Shown here in pieces: positions 43,243 through 51,526 of a stretch of 64,000 nucleotides of DNA. Positions within the stretch are counted from its first letter, which is position 1, and the number at the start of each line of letters is the position of its first letter. The translations under genes and the position numbers were made by a program. The DNA lies in the NCBI RefSeq assembly GCF_000758725.1, contig NZ_CP009428.1:2790001-2854000 (forward strand), written 5' to 3'. The notes under the pieces are model-generated. The model was not told where the DNA came from. It ran no database searches and was given only the letters and a program-made list of their open reading frames with translations. The DNA comes from Paenibacillus odorifer. GTDB lineage: Bacteria; Bacillota; Bacilli; Paenibacillales; Paenibacillaceae.

Positions 43243-43530
43243 TTGGGTTATCAACAATTCGGAATTAGCCCTCAGTTGGTGGATCGCATCAAGCTGAAGA
43301 TGAAAAACTCGACTGTGAAGGATCGTATCAAAAGTATGATTGAGGGCATCTCGAAACAGGAGCTGCAGGATCCTGCGGTTGTTCGCAGATTGGTACGGAA
43401 AGCGTCAGGTGTATTGAACGAGAAACTGACCTCGACACAGGAAGAACAAATTGTAAAGTTTATCATCGCGCAGAAAATCGATCCGAACAACACCTTTCAT
43501 TTAATCCGCTTGTGGGGAATGTTCCGTTAA
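43243..43530 (+). CDS. Stage VI sporulation protein F (SpoVIF-like)
   Basis: About 95 residues, helical, with a pattern typical of the SpoVIF/YjcC family: KSMIEGISKQELQDPAVVRRLVR, then KLTSTQEEQIVKFI and DPNNTFHLIRLWGMF. SpoVIF is needed for spore coat assembly and resistance in B. subtilis. TTG 43243 lies 6 nt after GGGAGGTG. It is monocistronic with a sporulation-type promoter; the repeat locus begins downstream. Confidence 0.8.
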   Translation: MGYQQFGISPQLVDRIKLKMKNSTVKDRIKSMIEGISKQELQDPAVVRRLVRKASGVLNEKLTSTQEEQIVKFIIAQKIDPNNTFHLIRLWGMFR

Positions 43531-43598
43531 GTAGCGGATTAAATGAAAAGTAGGGGTTGTCCATGGGTGTTTTTTTCATCGTATGAGACAGTCTGCAA

Positions 43599-43640
43599 GC
43601 AGCGATCCTCCTATTACTGGAGGATCGCTGCTTTGCGTTT
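43599..43640 (+). terminator. Strong terminator after spoVIF
   Basis: GCAGCGATCCTCC (43599-43611) pairs perfectly with GGAGGATCGCTGC (43619-43631), followed by TTTGCGTTTTT. Confidence 0.85.
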
Positions 43641-43689
43641 TTGGCCGTAGTTACGGCATGCTGCAATATGTCTCTAATCCGGATAAACC

Positions 43690-43998
43690 GATGCCACCGA
43701 ACATAGTCATTCGTCGTCCGGTAACGCCTAATCATAGTCAACCGCCGTCTGATGTCACTGAATCATAGCTCCGCTTATCCGATACCGCTGAATCACATTC
43801 AACCATCTTCGGACGCTACCGAATCATGGTCATCTGTCGTCCGATCCCGGCGAATCACATCCATCCATCGTCGATGCCCCCGAATTACATACCTCCATCG
43901 TCCGATACCACCGAATCATGTTCATCCACTGTCCGATACCGCCGAATCACATTTACCCATCGTCCGATCCCACCGAATCATGTACATCCGCTGAAGCT
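43690..43998. repeat. Degenerate tandem 31-bp repeat array, block 1 (about ten units)
   Basis: About ten head-to-tail units of 30-32 bp, consensus CGTCCGATACCACCGAATCA followed by a variable TNTTCATCCAT. Units differ by several bases and there are no unique spacers. Since 31 is not a multiple of three, the open frames seen across it are by-products. I see no protein-coding gene between 43531 and 44695. Confidence 0.85.
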
Positions 43999-44180
43999 TT
44001 CGGACTCCAATGACGTTATTCGCAAATATATCGCCTTTGGAGCAAGTTTTCGGACCCCAGTGCAGCTATTCATAAGAAATAGGCTCGTAGTTGGCGTTTT
44101 TTGTGCCAATAGGGGCTATGCGGTCCGATGTCATCCAAAATTCGGGATAATTCCGCATTTAAGGTCCGCTGTGTCCGATA
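43999..44180. repeat. 182-bp repeat block, copy 1
   Basis: It runs from TTCGGACTCCAATGACG to CCGCTGTGTCCGATA and is repeated at 44335-44516 with essentially one base change (AAGTTTT versus AAGGTTT). Internally it holds two related sub-units that both open with CGGACYCCARTG. Confidence 0.9.
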
Positions 44181-44334
44181 CCACCGAATCATAGTCAACC
44201 GCCGTCTGATGCCACCGAATCATAGCTCTCCGCTTATCCGATACCGCTGAATCACTTTCATCCATCGTCCGATGTCACCGAATCACATTCATCCGCCGTC
44301 CGATGACGCCGAAATATGATCATCCGCTGAGGTA
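44181..44334. repeat. 31-bp repeat array, block 2 (about five units)
   Basis: About five further units of the same 31-bp family. Part of this stretch (from AGTCAACCGCCGTCTGATG) copies the sequence near 43736 with small changes, showing a larger duplication. Confidence 0.85.
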
Positions 44335-44516
44335 TTCGGACTCCAATGACGTTATTCGCAAATATATCGCCTTTGGAGCAAGGTTTCGGACCCCAGTGCA
44401 GCTATTCATAAGAAATAGGCTCGTAGTTGGCGTTTTTTGTGCCAATAGGGGCTATGCGGTCCGATGTCATCCAAAATTCGGGATAATTCCGCATTTAAGG
44501 TCCGCTGTGTCCGATA
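44335..44516. repeat. 182-bp repeat block, copy 2
   Basis: A near-identical copy of 43999-44180 at a distance of 336 bp, closing the repeat locus. Confidence 0.9.
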
Positions 44517-44555
44517 GCTGTCTCATGCGCGTAAACGTCTTCGAATAATGCGAAA

Positions 44556-44615
44556 TTTGAGTTCTCGCAAGAAGTTTGGGGTCTCGAACAAGAAGTTTGA
44601 GGCCTCGCTCAGAAA
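44556..44615. repeat. Three imperfect tandem units of about 20 bp
   Basis: Three units of the type TTTGRGKYCTCG followed by AAGAAG (44556-44574, 44575-44595, 44596-44615), unrelated in sequence to the 31-bp array. Confidence 0.65.
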
Positions 44616-44650
44616 AATTGGTTGCGATCAAAGGCTAAATTCAAAAAGAA

Positions 44651-44697
44651 GGGAGCGCTCCAGCCATTTTCATGGCTTAAGGGCGCTCCCTTTTTTT
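44651..44697. terminator. Terminator of the yitT-like gene (bidirectional)
   Basis: GGGAGCGC (44651-44658) pairs with GCGCTCCC (44683-44690), with AGCCAT/ATGGCT inside, followed by T7. On the minus strand it is preceded by the stop of the YitT-family gene. Confidence 0.85.
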
Positions 44698-45556
44698 ATT
44701 CGTGTAAGCGTGTTTGTCTATGATCTTTAGTGGCTGATCTGAACACGATTTGGCTCTCTGAATCACACTGTAGAACGATTGCCCGAAGATGATCTTCTTC
44801 CATTCTGTTTGTCAGACAAAACAACGTGCTAACCTCTCCATCTTGCCCTGAACCTTCGGCAATCGCAGCTTCTCGGTTTAGAGAGGTTGCGATTGCTTGC
44901 TGAATGTCCAAACATCGGCTGCTGGTAATCCAAGCAGTGCGGGAGTGGGATAATCCCCGTAGTGAGATACGAACACCTTCGAAAGCCAGCAGGTAGGCAA
45001 TAATAGAATACATTGCTTGCTCCCAACCGAACAATGTACCTGCAAAAAGCAGAATTGCACAGTTCAGGATCATAATGACGACTTCCGTTGATTTTGGAGG
45101 TCCGCCGCTCAGCAGAGAATACCCCTGGTCACTGGCTTGTTTATTTACACCGCCGAATCTCACAGATATTCCAATACCTACTCCAAGACAGATGCCTCCT
45201 GCCATTGCGGCAGGTAAAGGATCGCTAATCACAGCAGGAAAACGATGCAGCGCAAGAGACGCGATGGTTAGGCAGGTTAATCCCAAAACAGTGTAAAGAG
45301 CAAAGCGGAGATTTACTTGTTTTCGCGACATAAATATAAAGGGCAGATTGAATAGAAATAGAAACAATCCAAGCTGCATTTCAGTAGTATGAGCGAATAA
45401 TGCGGATAAGCCTGTAATCCCGCCGACAACAAGGCCATGTGGCATTAAAAATAATTCCAATCCTACAGCAGCAAGCAATGCGCCGGCAATGACGGTAAGA
45501 ACTCGGAAGGTAGAGCTTCTTTGTAGCTGTTGACGTTGATTTATTTTGTTCTGCAT
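44696..45556 (-). CDS. YitT-family membrane protein (DUF2179 C-terminus)
   Basis: About 286 residues. Five hydrophobic segments (about 17-200) with the family pattern GLELFLMPHGLVVGGITGLS and, later, FGGVNKQASDQGYS, followed by a soluble C-terminal DUF2179-like domain (about 205-280) with GRGVT-like features lost. YitT proteins are predicted transporters of unknown substrate. ATG 45556 lies 7 nt after AGGAGG; a longer frame to 45595 covers that site. It is monocistronic, with a terminator. Confidence 0.85.
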   Translation of the reverse strand: MQNKINQRQQLQRSSTFRVLTVIAGALLAAVGLELFLMPHGLVVGGITGLSALFAHTTEMQLGLFLFLFNLPFIFMSRKQVNLRFALYTVLGLTCLTIASLALHRFPAVISDPLPAAMAGGICLGVGIGISVRFGGVNKQASDQGYSLLSGGPPKSTEVVIMILNCAILLFAGTLFGWEQAMYSIIAYLLAFEGVRISLRGLSHSRTAWITSSRCLDIQQAIATSLNREAAIAEGSGQDGEVSTLFCLTNRMEEDHLRAIVLQCDSESQIVFRSATKDHRQTRLHE

Positions 45557-45679
45557 AGTTTTTCCTCCTTCAACAGGGGAAACGACCTTACTCATTTTCA
45601 GTGGCTATGGCAGATTTTTTGGATATTCGTGCATCATGTCGTTTCTCAAAGTTGAATACTTTATCCATTATTTATAAAT

Positions 45680-46310
45680 CTATTTAGATTCCTTCGTCAG
45701 ACAATGTCCAAGGAGAACAAGGATCAGCACGTAAATGGCTGCAAATGGTTGCAAGTGGCTGCGAATGGCTACAAATAGTGAAGAATAGCCAGCACTTCGC
45801 AATGCTTTACCCAAATTGGCCCATAATTATTGAAAATTCATCCCGCGGGGCTATGGGCAACCAATGTTGGATGAAGCATGAAGGCTGTGACCAACGCCAC
45901 GTCCGGCCAGCAAGCCTGCAACAAAGTTGCCAATTAGCGTAACGATAACTGCTGCAAGGGAGTACCAGAGCGCCTCACCGCCTAAGGTGAGTGGATCTAT
46001 GTCAGTCCGAAGCTGAAGCAGAAGATGACACTGAAGAAATCACGAAATGGGATCACAAGCTGTTCAATCGGTTTCACATGTTCGGTTTCAGCGAGGACAA
46101 GTCCACTAGTAGCGCGCCAATAACTTCTGTCTGTTAGATGAATGGTCTCGGTGAATCCAGCAATCAGGAATAGTGCTGCGAATATTACTAATGCAAAAAG
46201 CTCACCGGAAGAGATATTCAGGACACGTTTCAGCCAAAATACTTGCTTTCTTCCGGTGGAGGATGAGCAATGCGAGCATGTATACCAACCGGTAAATCCG
46301 CTTCTCTATA
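45680..46310 (-). pseudogene. Decayed CPA2 cation/proton antiporter gene (KhtU-like)
   Basis: Translated leftward, this stretch gives pieces of a KefB/KhtU-type antiporter in correct order but in shifting frames: LNISSGELFALVIFAALFLI, IAGFTETIHL, GLVLAETEHVKPIEQL, PFRDFFSVIFCFSFGLT, then after a stop and frame change IDPLTLGGEALWYSLA and LIGNFVAGLLAGR, and finally QPFAAIYVLILVLLGH ending at TAG 45682-45680. At least three frameshifts and stops are present and the N-terminal half is missing. The 3' part contains a 10-bp repeat expansion. It must be non-functional unless sequencing errors explain all frameshifts. Confidence 0.85.
45733..45772. repeat. Four tandem 10-bp units inside the antiporter pseudogene
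   Basis: AAATGGCTGC, AAATGGTTGC, AAGTGGCTGC and GAATGGCTAC lie head to tail. On the coding strand they expand a QPFAA-coding stretch and change the frame. Confidence 0.85.
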
Positions 46311-46393
46311 ATTCATGAATCATAAGATTATTTATCAATCGAAGTTCTAAAATCCCTTCAGCAGACATTCATTTAGGGCAGAGGTGAACTTCG

Positions 46394-46756
46394 CTAGGGG
46401 AGTGATATTAGAAAATGAGAAGTGAATTTTAACAGGTACAGCCGAAGTCGAAGCAGGAATTTATAAATCACTGGGCGGAACAGTAAAGAAAGTACAGGGA
46501 GTATTGCAGCTACCGCAATAGACTTCGTTCCCCACTGTTCAGCTATTTTGATGGCTCCTACCTGAGGGGTTATTTGAGGTGCAATCCTTACGGGAGGTGT
46601 AAATTTTCGCTCGTAGCGTTCATTTTCGGATGTCGTTGATTCTTGCTCCGTAGTGAATGATCCTCCAGACCAGGCAGGTGGAAAAGAAAATATCATCCCC
46701 AGAATTAGGACTATACGAAGAAACCAAAGTAATGACAAACGCGCTATATATTGCAC
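46394..46756 (-). CDS. Small hypothetical membrane protein
   Basis: About 120 residues, family not recognised. An N-terminal hydrophobic segment (about 5-27) ends in FPPAWSGG, like a signal peptide or anchor. A hydrophilic Ser/Thr/Glu-rich middle (about 32-75) is followed by a second hydrophobic region (about 80-100) and a basic, Leu-rich end. GTG 46756 lies 8 nt after GGGAGGTG, a good argument for a real start; the open frame continues to 46801. No close neighbours share its direction except the upstream-decayed antiporter fragment. Confidence 0.55.
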   Translation of the reverse strand: MQYIARLSLLWFLRIVLILGMIFSFPPAWSGGSFTTEQESTTSENERYERKFTPPVRIAPQITPQVGAIKIAEQWGTKSIAVAAILPVLSLLFRPVIYKFLLRLRLYLLKFTSHFLISLP

Positions 46757-46940
46757 CGAAATAACACCTCCCAACTGCATGTAGTATAAAAAGCATACCA
46801 TACCTTTTCCTTTGAATCCAAATTGTTTTGTGAAAAAAATTCATATATAGATGATGAAAACATGAAACCGAACGGGAAAAATGACGTATTTCGCAGCATA
46901 GATAACTTTTATTATCTTGTTTCAGTCAGGAGGGATAAAT

Positions 46941-47354
46941 TTGAGCGAATGGCAGGATTTTAACGGTTTTGATGAGCGCAGCTTTTTCGGAAGTTTCATT
47001 CATGAGATGCCACTGTTTTTTAAATTATTTGCTTTGCTTTTTCTTGGCCTTTTTGTTTTTATAATTGTTAAATCAGTGAGAATCTGGATATCCAATAACG
47101 CAAGTCCTTTGATAAAAGCAAACTGCACAGCGGTCACCAAACGAACCGAGGTATGGGGGGGATCCGGTGAATCGAGAGCAAATACTAGCTATTTTGTTAC
47201 GTTTGAGTTTGCCGATGGCTCTCGATTGGAGTTGCAGGTAAGAGATCAGGATTTTGGTCTGATTGTAGAGGGGGATCGAGGCGAACTCCTGTATCATGGG
47301 ACCAGGTTTAAAAGCTTCAATCGCGATTTGAAGAAAGAACATCTAAATTTCTAA
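46941..47354 (+). CDS. DUF2500 family membrane protein
   Basis: About 137 residues. One membrane helix (about 20-45) is followed by a soluble domain with ANCTAVTKRTEVWGG, YFVTFEFADGSRLELQV and GDRGELLYHGTRFKSF, which is the DUF2500 pattern. The function is unknown. TTG 46941 lies 7 nt after AGGAGGG; an ATG at 46917 precedes the ribosome site. It is 95 bp upstream of the second P-type ATPase gene, and could be co-transcribed. Confidence 0.8.
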   Translation: MSEWQDFNGFDERSFFGSFIHEMPLFFKLFALLFLGLFVFIIVKSVRIWISNNASPLIKANCTAVTKRTEVWGGSGESRANTSYFVTFEFADGSRLELQVRDQDFGLIVEGDRGELLYHGTRFKSFNRDLKKEHLNF

Positions 47355-47449
47355 AAAAGTACATACCATTCAAGAATCACCATGCCTATTTTGGGTAAAA
47401 CTCATATGAGAGGTTTTACCAGATCTCAATTCTGGAAGGAGGCTATGGT

Positions 47450-50176
47450 TTGAATTCAAATAATCCACAATCGCAAGGGCTGGTACCCTTCCATACACTG
47501 AGCGAGGAAGAAGTGCTGAATAGGCTGGAAACTCGGAAAGAGGGTTTATCTTCCGATGAAGCGACTAAACTTGTGGAGCGATATGGGAAGAACGTACTTC
47601 AAGAAGCGAAGACCAAATCGCTATTAGGAAAGTTTATCGAACAATTTAAAAATGTAATGATCTTTATTTTGCTAGTAGCAGCTGTATTGTCAGGAGTCTT
47701 GGGGGAATGGACGGATACGATCATTATTTTGCTTGTAGTCATTTTGAACGCGGTGCTTGGAGTTATTCAGGAAAATAAGGCTGAGCAAGCACTCGATGCG
47801 CTAAAAAGTATGTCCTCTCCACACGCCAGAGTAAGACGTTCCGGCCAGGTTACTGAGATAAAAAGTGAAGACCTTGTGCCCGGGGATATCGTATTGCTGG
47901 AAGCTGGAAATGTAGTTCCGGCGGATATAAGACTTTTGGAAGCCGCTTCGTTGAAGACGGAGGAAGCCGCGCTTACCGGAGAATCATTGCCCTCTGAAAA
48001 GCGGGCCGGTGTGCTTGAGGGTAGCGACATTGTAATCGGCGACCGCACCAATATGGCTTATATGAGCAGCAGTGTAACTTATGGCCGAGCAATTGGTGTA
48101 GTTACAGCTACAGGAATGCAGACGGAGGTCGGTAGAATTGCCGGTTATATCTCGGAAGAAGATACAGATGTAACACCGCTGCAAAAAAAGCTGGATGAGC
48201 TAGGTAAATATTTTACCTTTATTATTCTTGGCGTCTGCGTGATTATCTTTGCCGTTGGGATCTTCGAAGGAAGAGAGCTGCTGGATATGCTACTTACCTC
48301 GATCTCACTCGCGGTAGCGGCTATCCCGGAAGGGCTGCCAGCAATTGTTACGATCATTCTCGCGCTTGGTGTGCAGCGAATGGCGGGACGAAAAGCGATT
48401 ATTCGCAAGCTTCCCGCCGTGGAGACACTTGGAAGTACAGAGATTATATGCTCCGATAAGACAGGTACTTTAACATTAAATAAAATGACTGTCGAAAAAG
48501 TGCATGTCAACGGAAAGACCACTGATTCCAGTGCAGGGCTTGAAGGGATTCCTGGTGGCGAGTTATTGCTTCAAGCTATGACGCTTTGTAATGACTCCAG
48601 TATTGACGAAGGAAAGACTCCTAGTGAACCTGAAGCAAAAGCTGGAGCTAAGGACCCACAAACCAAGAGCGGAAAAGCAATCATCGGCGATCCGACGGAG
48701 ACTGCGTTAGTCGATTATGCGCTTAGTATAGGCACTGACAAAAGGGAGCTGGAAAAGAAATACCCACGTAAAAATGAGCTGCCTTTTGACTCCGATCGCA
48801 AGCTGATGACAACGGTTCATGAGGTCGAAGCTGGACGTTATCGTGTGCTGACAAAGGGTGCACCAGATGTACTTTTGTCCAAATGCAGCCATATCTATGT
48901 GGATGGAGAAATTGTAACTCTACAAGACGAACATAAGCGGAATATCATGGAAAGTAATAAATTACTTGCGAATGATGCACTTCGAGTGTTGGCATTTGCT
49001 TTCCGAGATGAGGAGCAGCTGCCGACCGATCTCTCACCAGATACCACGGAGAAAGAGTTAGTATTTATTGGTTTGGTCGGTATGATTGACCCGCCGCGTG
49101 AGGAAGTACGGGATGCGGTAGCTATCTGCCGTAAAGCGGGAATTAGACCTGTAATGATTACAGGCGATCATCGTGATACAGCAGCGGCTATTGCCAAAAG
49201 ATTAGGGATTATTGAAGATGAATCAGGTGTATTAACGGGTAGTGAGCTGGATAAATTTTGCGAAGAGGAATTTGCGGAGAAGGTTACCGATTATTCGGTT
49301 TATGCACGCGTCTCTCCTGAACACAAGGTTCGTATCGTTAAGGCTTGGCGACAAAAAGGAAAAATTGTGGCTATGACCGGAGATGGTGTAAATGATGCTC
49401 CTGCACTTAAATCATCCGATATCGGCGTGGGCATGGGAATAACCGGAACGGATGTTGCCAAGGGTGTATCAGATATGGTGCTTGCCGACGATAACTTTAC
49501 GACTATAGTTGTTGCCGTAGAAGAAGGACGGAAGGTTTACAGCAATATCCGCAAGGCTATCCAGTTCCTTCTCTCCGCTAATCTTGGGGAAGTGCTGACA
49601 TTATTTATTGCCACTATGATTGGCTGGCGTATTCTAGAGCCGATCCATATTCTGTGGATTAATCTCGTTACGGATACCTTACCTGCACTTGCCCTCGGAC
49701 TTGAGAAAGCCGGCGAGGATGTAATGGCGAAGAAGCCGCGTAAAGCAAGCAGTAGCATCTTTGCGGGCGGCGTGGGGATCGGGATTATATATCAAGGGAT
49801 TATAGAAGCGGCGCTTACGTTGATCGTGTATCAATGGGCGCATACGCATTACAATGAAGGTATTGCGGTTACAATGGCCTTTGGTACATTAGGATTACTG
49901 CAAATCGCTCATGCTTTTAACGTCAGATCCAATAAAAAATCGCTATTCCAGATCGGTTGGTTCAGCAATCGCTATATGTTATGGGCTTCGCTGATCTCTA
50001 TACTAATGCTTGTGCTTGTGATCATCATCCCGGGCTTAAACGACTGGTTTGGTGTTTCACATTTAAGTGGATTACAGTGGGGAATAGTATGTGCAGCGGC
50101 CGTAGCGATTATTGTTATAGTTGAACTTGTAAAGCTGTTTGTCCGGATGAGCGGAAGGGGCAAGAGCTGGGATTAA
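47450..50176 (+). CDS. SERCA-like cation-transporting P-type ATPase (second copy)
   Basis: A 908-residue P2A ATPase, closest to bacterial Ca2+ pumps of the LMCA1/PacL kind. Motifs: TGESLPSEK, PEGLPAIVTI in M4, DKTGTLT (Asp336), KGAPDVLLSKC, GDGVNDAPALK, and NLVTDTLPALALG in M6. It differs from the 12497 paralogue by a shorter nucleotide-binding insert and different termini. TTG 47450 lies 7 nt after AAGGAGG. It has its own terminator. Ca2+ is the most likely ion; Mn2+ or another divalent ion cannot be excluded. Confidence 0.9.
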   Translation: MNSNNPQSQGLVPFHTLSEEEVLNRLETRKEGLSSDEATKLVERYGKNVLQEAKTKSLLGKFIEQFKNVMIFILLVAAVLSGVLGEWTDTIIILLVVILNAVLGVIQENKAEQALDALKSMSSPHARVRRSGQVTEIKSEDLVPGDIVLLEAGNVVPADIRLLEAASLKTEEAALTGESLPSEKRAGVLEGSDIVIGDRTNMAYMSSSVTYGRAIGVVTATGMQTEVGRIAGYISEEDTDVTPLQKKLDELGKYFTFIILGVCVIIFAVGIFEGRELLDMLLTSISLAVAAIPEGLPAIVTIILALGVQRMAGRKAIIRKLPAVETLGSTEIICSDKTGTLTLNKMTVEKVHVNGKTTDSSAGLEGIPGGELLLQAMTLCNDSSIDEGKTPSEPEAKAGAKDPQTKSGKAIIGDPTETALVDYALSIGTDKRELEKKYPRKNELPFDSDRKLMTTVHEVEAGRYRVLTKGAPDVLLSKCSHIYVDGEIVTLQDEHKRNIMESNKLLANDALRVLAFAFRDEEQLPTDLSPDTTEKELVFIGLVGMIDPPREEVRDAVAICRKAGIRPVMITGDHRDTAAAIAKRLGIIEDESGVLTGSELDKFCEEEFAEKVTDYSVYARVSPEHKVRIVKAWRQKGKIVAMTGDGVNDAPALKSSDIGVGMGITGTDVAKGVSDMVLADDNFTTIVVAVEEGRKVYSNIRKAIQFLLSANLGEVLTLFIATMIGWRILEPIHILWINLVTDTLPALALGLEKAGEDVMAKKPRKASSSIFAGGVGIGIIYQGIIEAALTLIVYQWAHTHYNEGIAVTMAFGTLGLLQIAHAFNVRSNKKSLFQIGWFSNRYMLWASLISILMLVLVIIIPGLNDWFGVSHLSGLQWGIVCAAAVAIIVIVELVKLFVRMSGRGKSWD

Positions 50177-50199
50177 GAAACTGGATAAAAGTTATAGTC

Positions 50200-50238
50200 A
50201 AAAAGCCTGAACCCCATCAATAGGGATTCAGGCTTTTT
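50200..50238. terminator. Bidirectional terminator between ATPase and NlpC/P60 genes
   Basis: AAAAAGCCTGAA (50200-50211) pairs perfectly with TTCAGGCTTTTT (50227-50238) and closes both convergent genes. Confidence 0.93.
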
Positions 50239-50266
50239 GAATGATTTCTTTTAAAGTATGGGAAGC

Positions 50267-51202
50267 TTATAAAACACGTTGCATATGGAGGATTACATTA
50301 CTCCAATAACCTGAGTCGAGGTCACTGATCTGAACTCCGGGTTCACCCCAGGTGTGGATAAACTTTCCGTCTCCAATGTAGATACCGACATGACCAGGTA
50401 TAGCATCACTTTCAAATCGACCGGGAACGGTAAAGAAGATAAGATCTCCTACATCCAGTTCGCTTCGACTTACACGGGTACCTAAATTGTCCTGATCTTT
50501 AGCTAAACGAGGTAAGCTGACTCCGAATTTTTTGAATACATGCCTTGTAAAAGAAGAGCAATCAAATTTTTTGGTTTCTTCATAAGATCCAGCGCCAAAG
50601 TCGTAGGGAACACTCAAGAAATTTTTGGCAAAAGAGATTAACTCCTTTTTATCCGCTTCAGAAATACTTTGAATGCGTAAAGATTTAGATTCACTCGTGG
50701 ATTCGACCGTCGATAATTTTTCTATAGTCTTACGTTCGGACGGTGTAGCAATGTTTATCTCACCCGACTGGGGATTCCAGCCTACTTCTGTTTGCAAAAA
50801 TTTGGACAAGGCTAAAGGGGTGATATAGATTTGCCCTTCTTGCCGTCTAGGGGCTTGTGGCAGTGTGATTTTTTCCCCAAGTGAGAATACCTGTGGAGAG
50901 CCAGGGCGCAGCATATACATAACATCGCTATAACCGATTTTAGTGTATCCATCACTAGAACCATCATCCTTCATCCGATATCCGAGCGAAGTAACCGCAG
51001 GCTTGAGTGGAATCCAGTACTTTCCCTGAGCGTCAGTAATTGCAGATTGTTCATAATAACTGGAGGCATTTTTACCATCAGGAGTTAGCGCGTTAACCTT
51101 AGGTTTTTGCGATTGAGAAGAATAACCGCAGGATGAACTCGTTAAAGCGACAGCAAGCAATACAGTAGCGGTGGTTAGTAGTCTTTTGTGATTATTAGCC
51201 AT
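50267..51202 (-). CDS. NlpC/P60 cell-wall endopeptidase lipoprotein
   Basis: A 311-residue exported protein. Lipobox-like LTSSSC (Cys25) follows a signal peptide. Residues about 45-155 resemble the copper amine oxidase N-terminal-like domain widespread in Paenibacillus exported proteins (IPLKPAVTSLGY, YITPLALSKFL). The C-terminal NlpC/P60 peptidase (about 185-311) has Cys215 in FDCSSFTRHVF, His271 in GHVGIYIG and His283 in FIHTWG as the likely catalytic set. It should cut peptidoglycan stem peptides. It is monocistronic. Confidence 0.88.
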   Translation of the reverse strand: MANNHKRLLTTATVLLAVALTSSSCGYSSQSQKPKVNALTPDGKNASSYYEQSAITDAQGKYWIPLKPAVTSLGYRMKDDGSSDGYTKIGYSDVMYMLRPGSPQVFSLGEKITLPQAPRRQEGQIYITPLALSKFLQTEVGWNPQSGEINIATPSERKTIEKLSTVESTSESKSLRIQSISEADKKELISFAKNFLSVPYDFGAGSYEETKKFDCSSFTRHVFKKFGVSLPRLAKDQDNLGTRVSRSELDVGDLIFFTVPGRFESDAIPGHVGIYIGDGKFIHTWGEPGVQISDLDSGYWSNVILHMQRVL

Positions 51203-51362
51203 TTAACACGCTCCATCTTCAAACTGTAAATTAAGTTTGTGCAGGGGGATTTTTTTTATGTAAAAGAAACGAAGGCAATCGCTGTAAGAGACAACCAAGC
51301 ATTACCTCTTTTGATGTCATATATTCTTCAGAATTTGAAATCTATGGAAATATGATAAGTGA

Positions 51363-51391
51363 TTGACGGATAAACAACCTCCATATAATAT
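51363..51391 (+). promoter_or_regulatory. Sigma-A promoter of the ABC transporter operon
   Basis: TTGACG (51363-51368), 17 bp, then TAATAT (51386-51391); a TATAAT overlaps at 51384 with 15 bp spacing. Confidence 0.6.
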
Positions 51392-51417
51392 AGGTTTAAT
51401 AGATTTCTATCATTAAT

Positions 51418-51484
51418 GTGAGGTACGTGTAAGCTTATGCTTTAATGCTTTTATCGATAAAAGTGATAATGCTGAGTCGCTCAC
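51418..51484 (+). promoter_or_regulatory. Possibly folded mRNA leader
   Basis: GTGAG (51418-51422) can close with CTCAC (51480-51484) around a perfect 16-bp palindrome CTTTTATCGATAAAAG (51448-51463). It lies between the promoter and the start of the substrate-binding protein gene. It does not match any riboswitch I know. Confidence 0.35.
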
Positions 51485-51526
51485 CTTGATGTATGCGTTA
51501 ATAAACTAATGAAATGGGGTACTTTG

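Noticed and set aside
43690..44516. CRISPR array
   Set aside because: The 31-bp units follow each other directly and vary throughout; there are no conserved repeats separated by unique spacers, and no cas genes nearby.
43583..44730. Several open frames across the repeat locus as coding genes
   Set aside because: They translate tandem DNA repeats in rotating frames, have no ribosome sites and show no recognisable domain.
45745..45942. 65-codon plus-strand frame
   Set aside because: It runs antisense through the decayed antiporter gene and its 10-bp repeats, with no ribosome site.
51392..51526. T-box for a tryptophan-type importer
   Set aside because: No T-box sequence, specifier loop or antiterminator pairing could be found, and the leader is too short.
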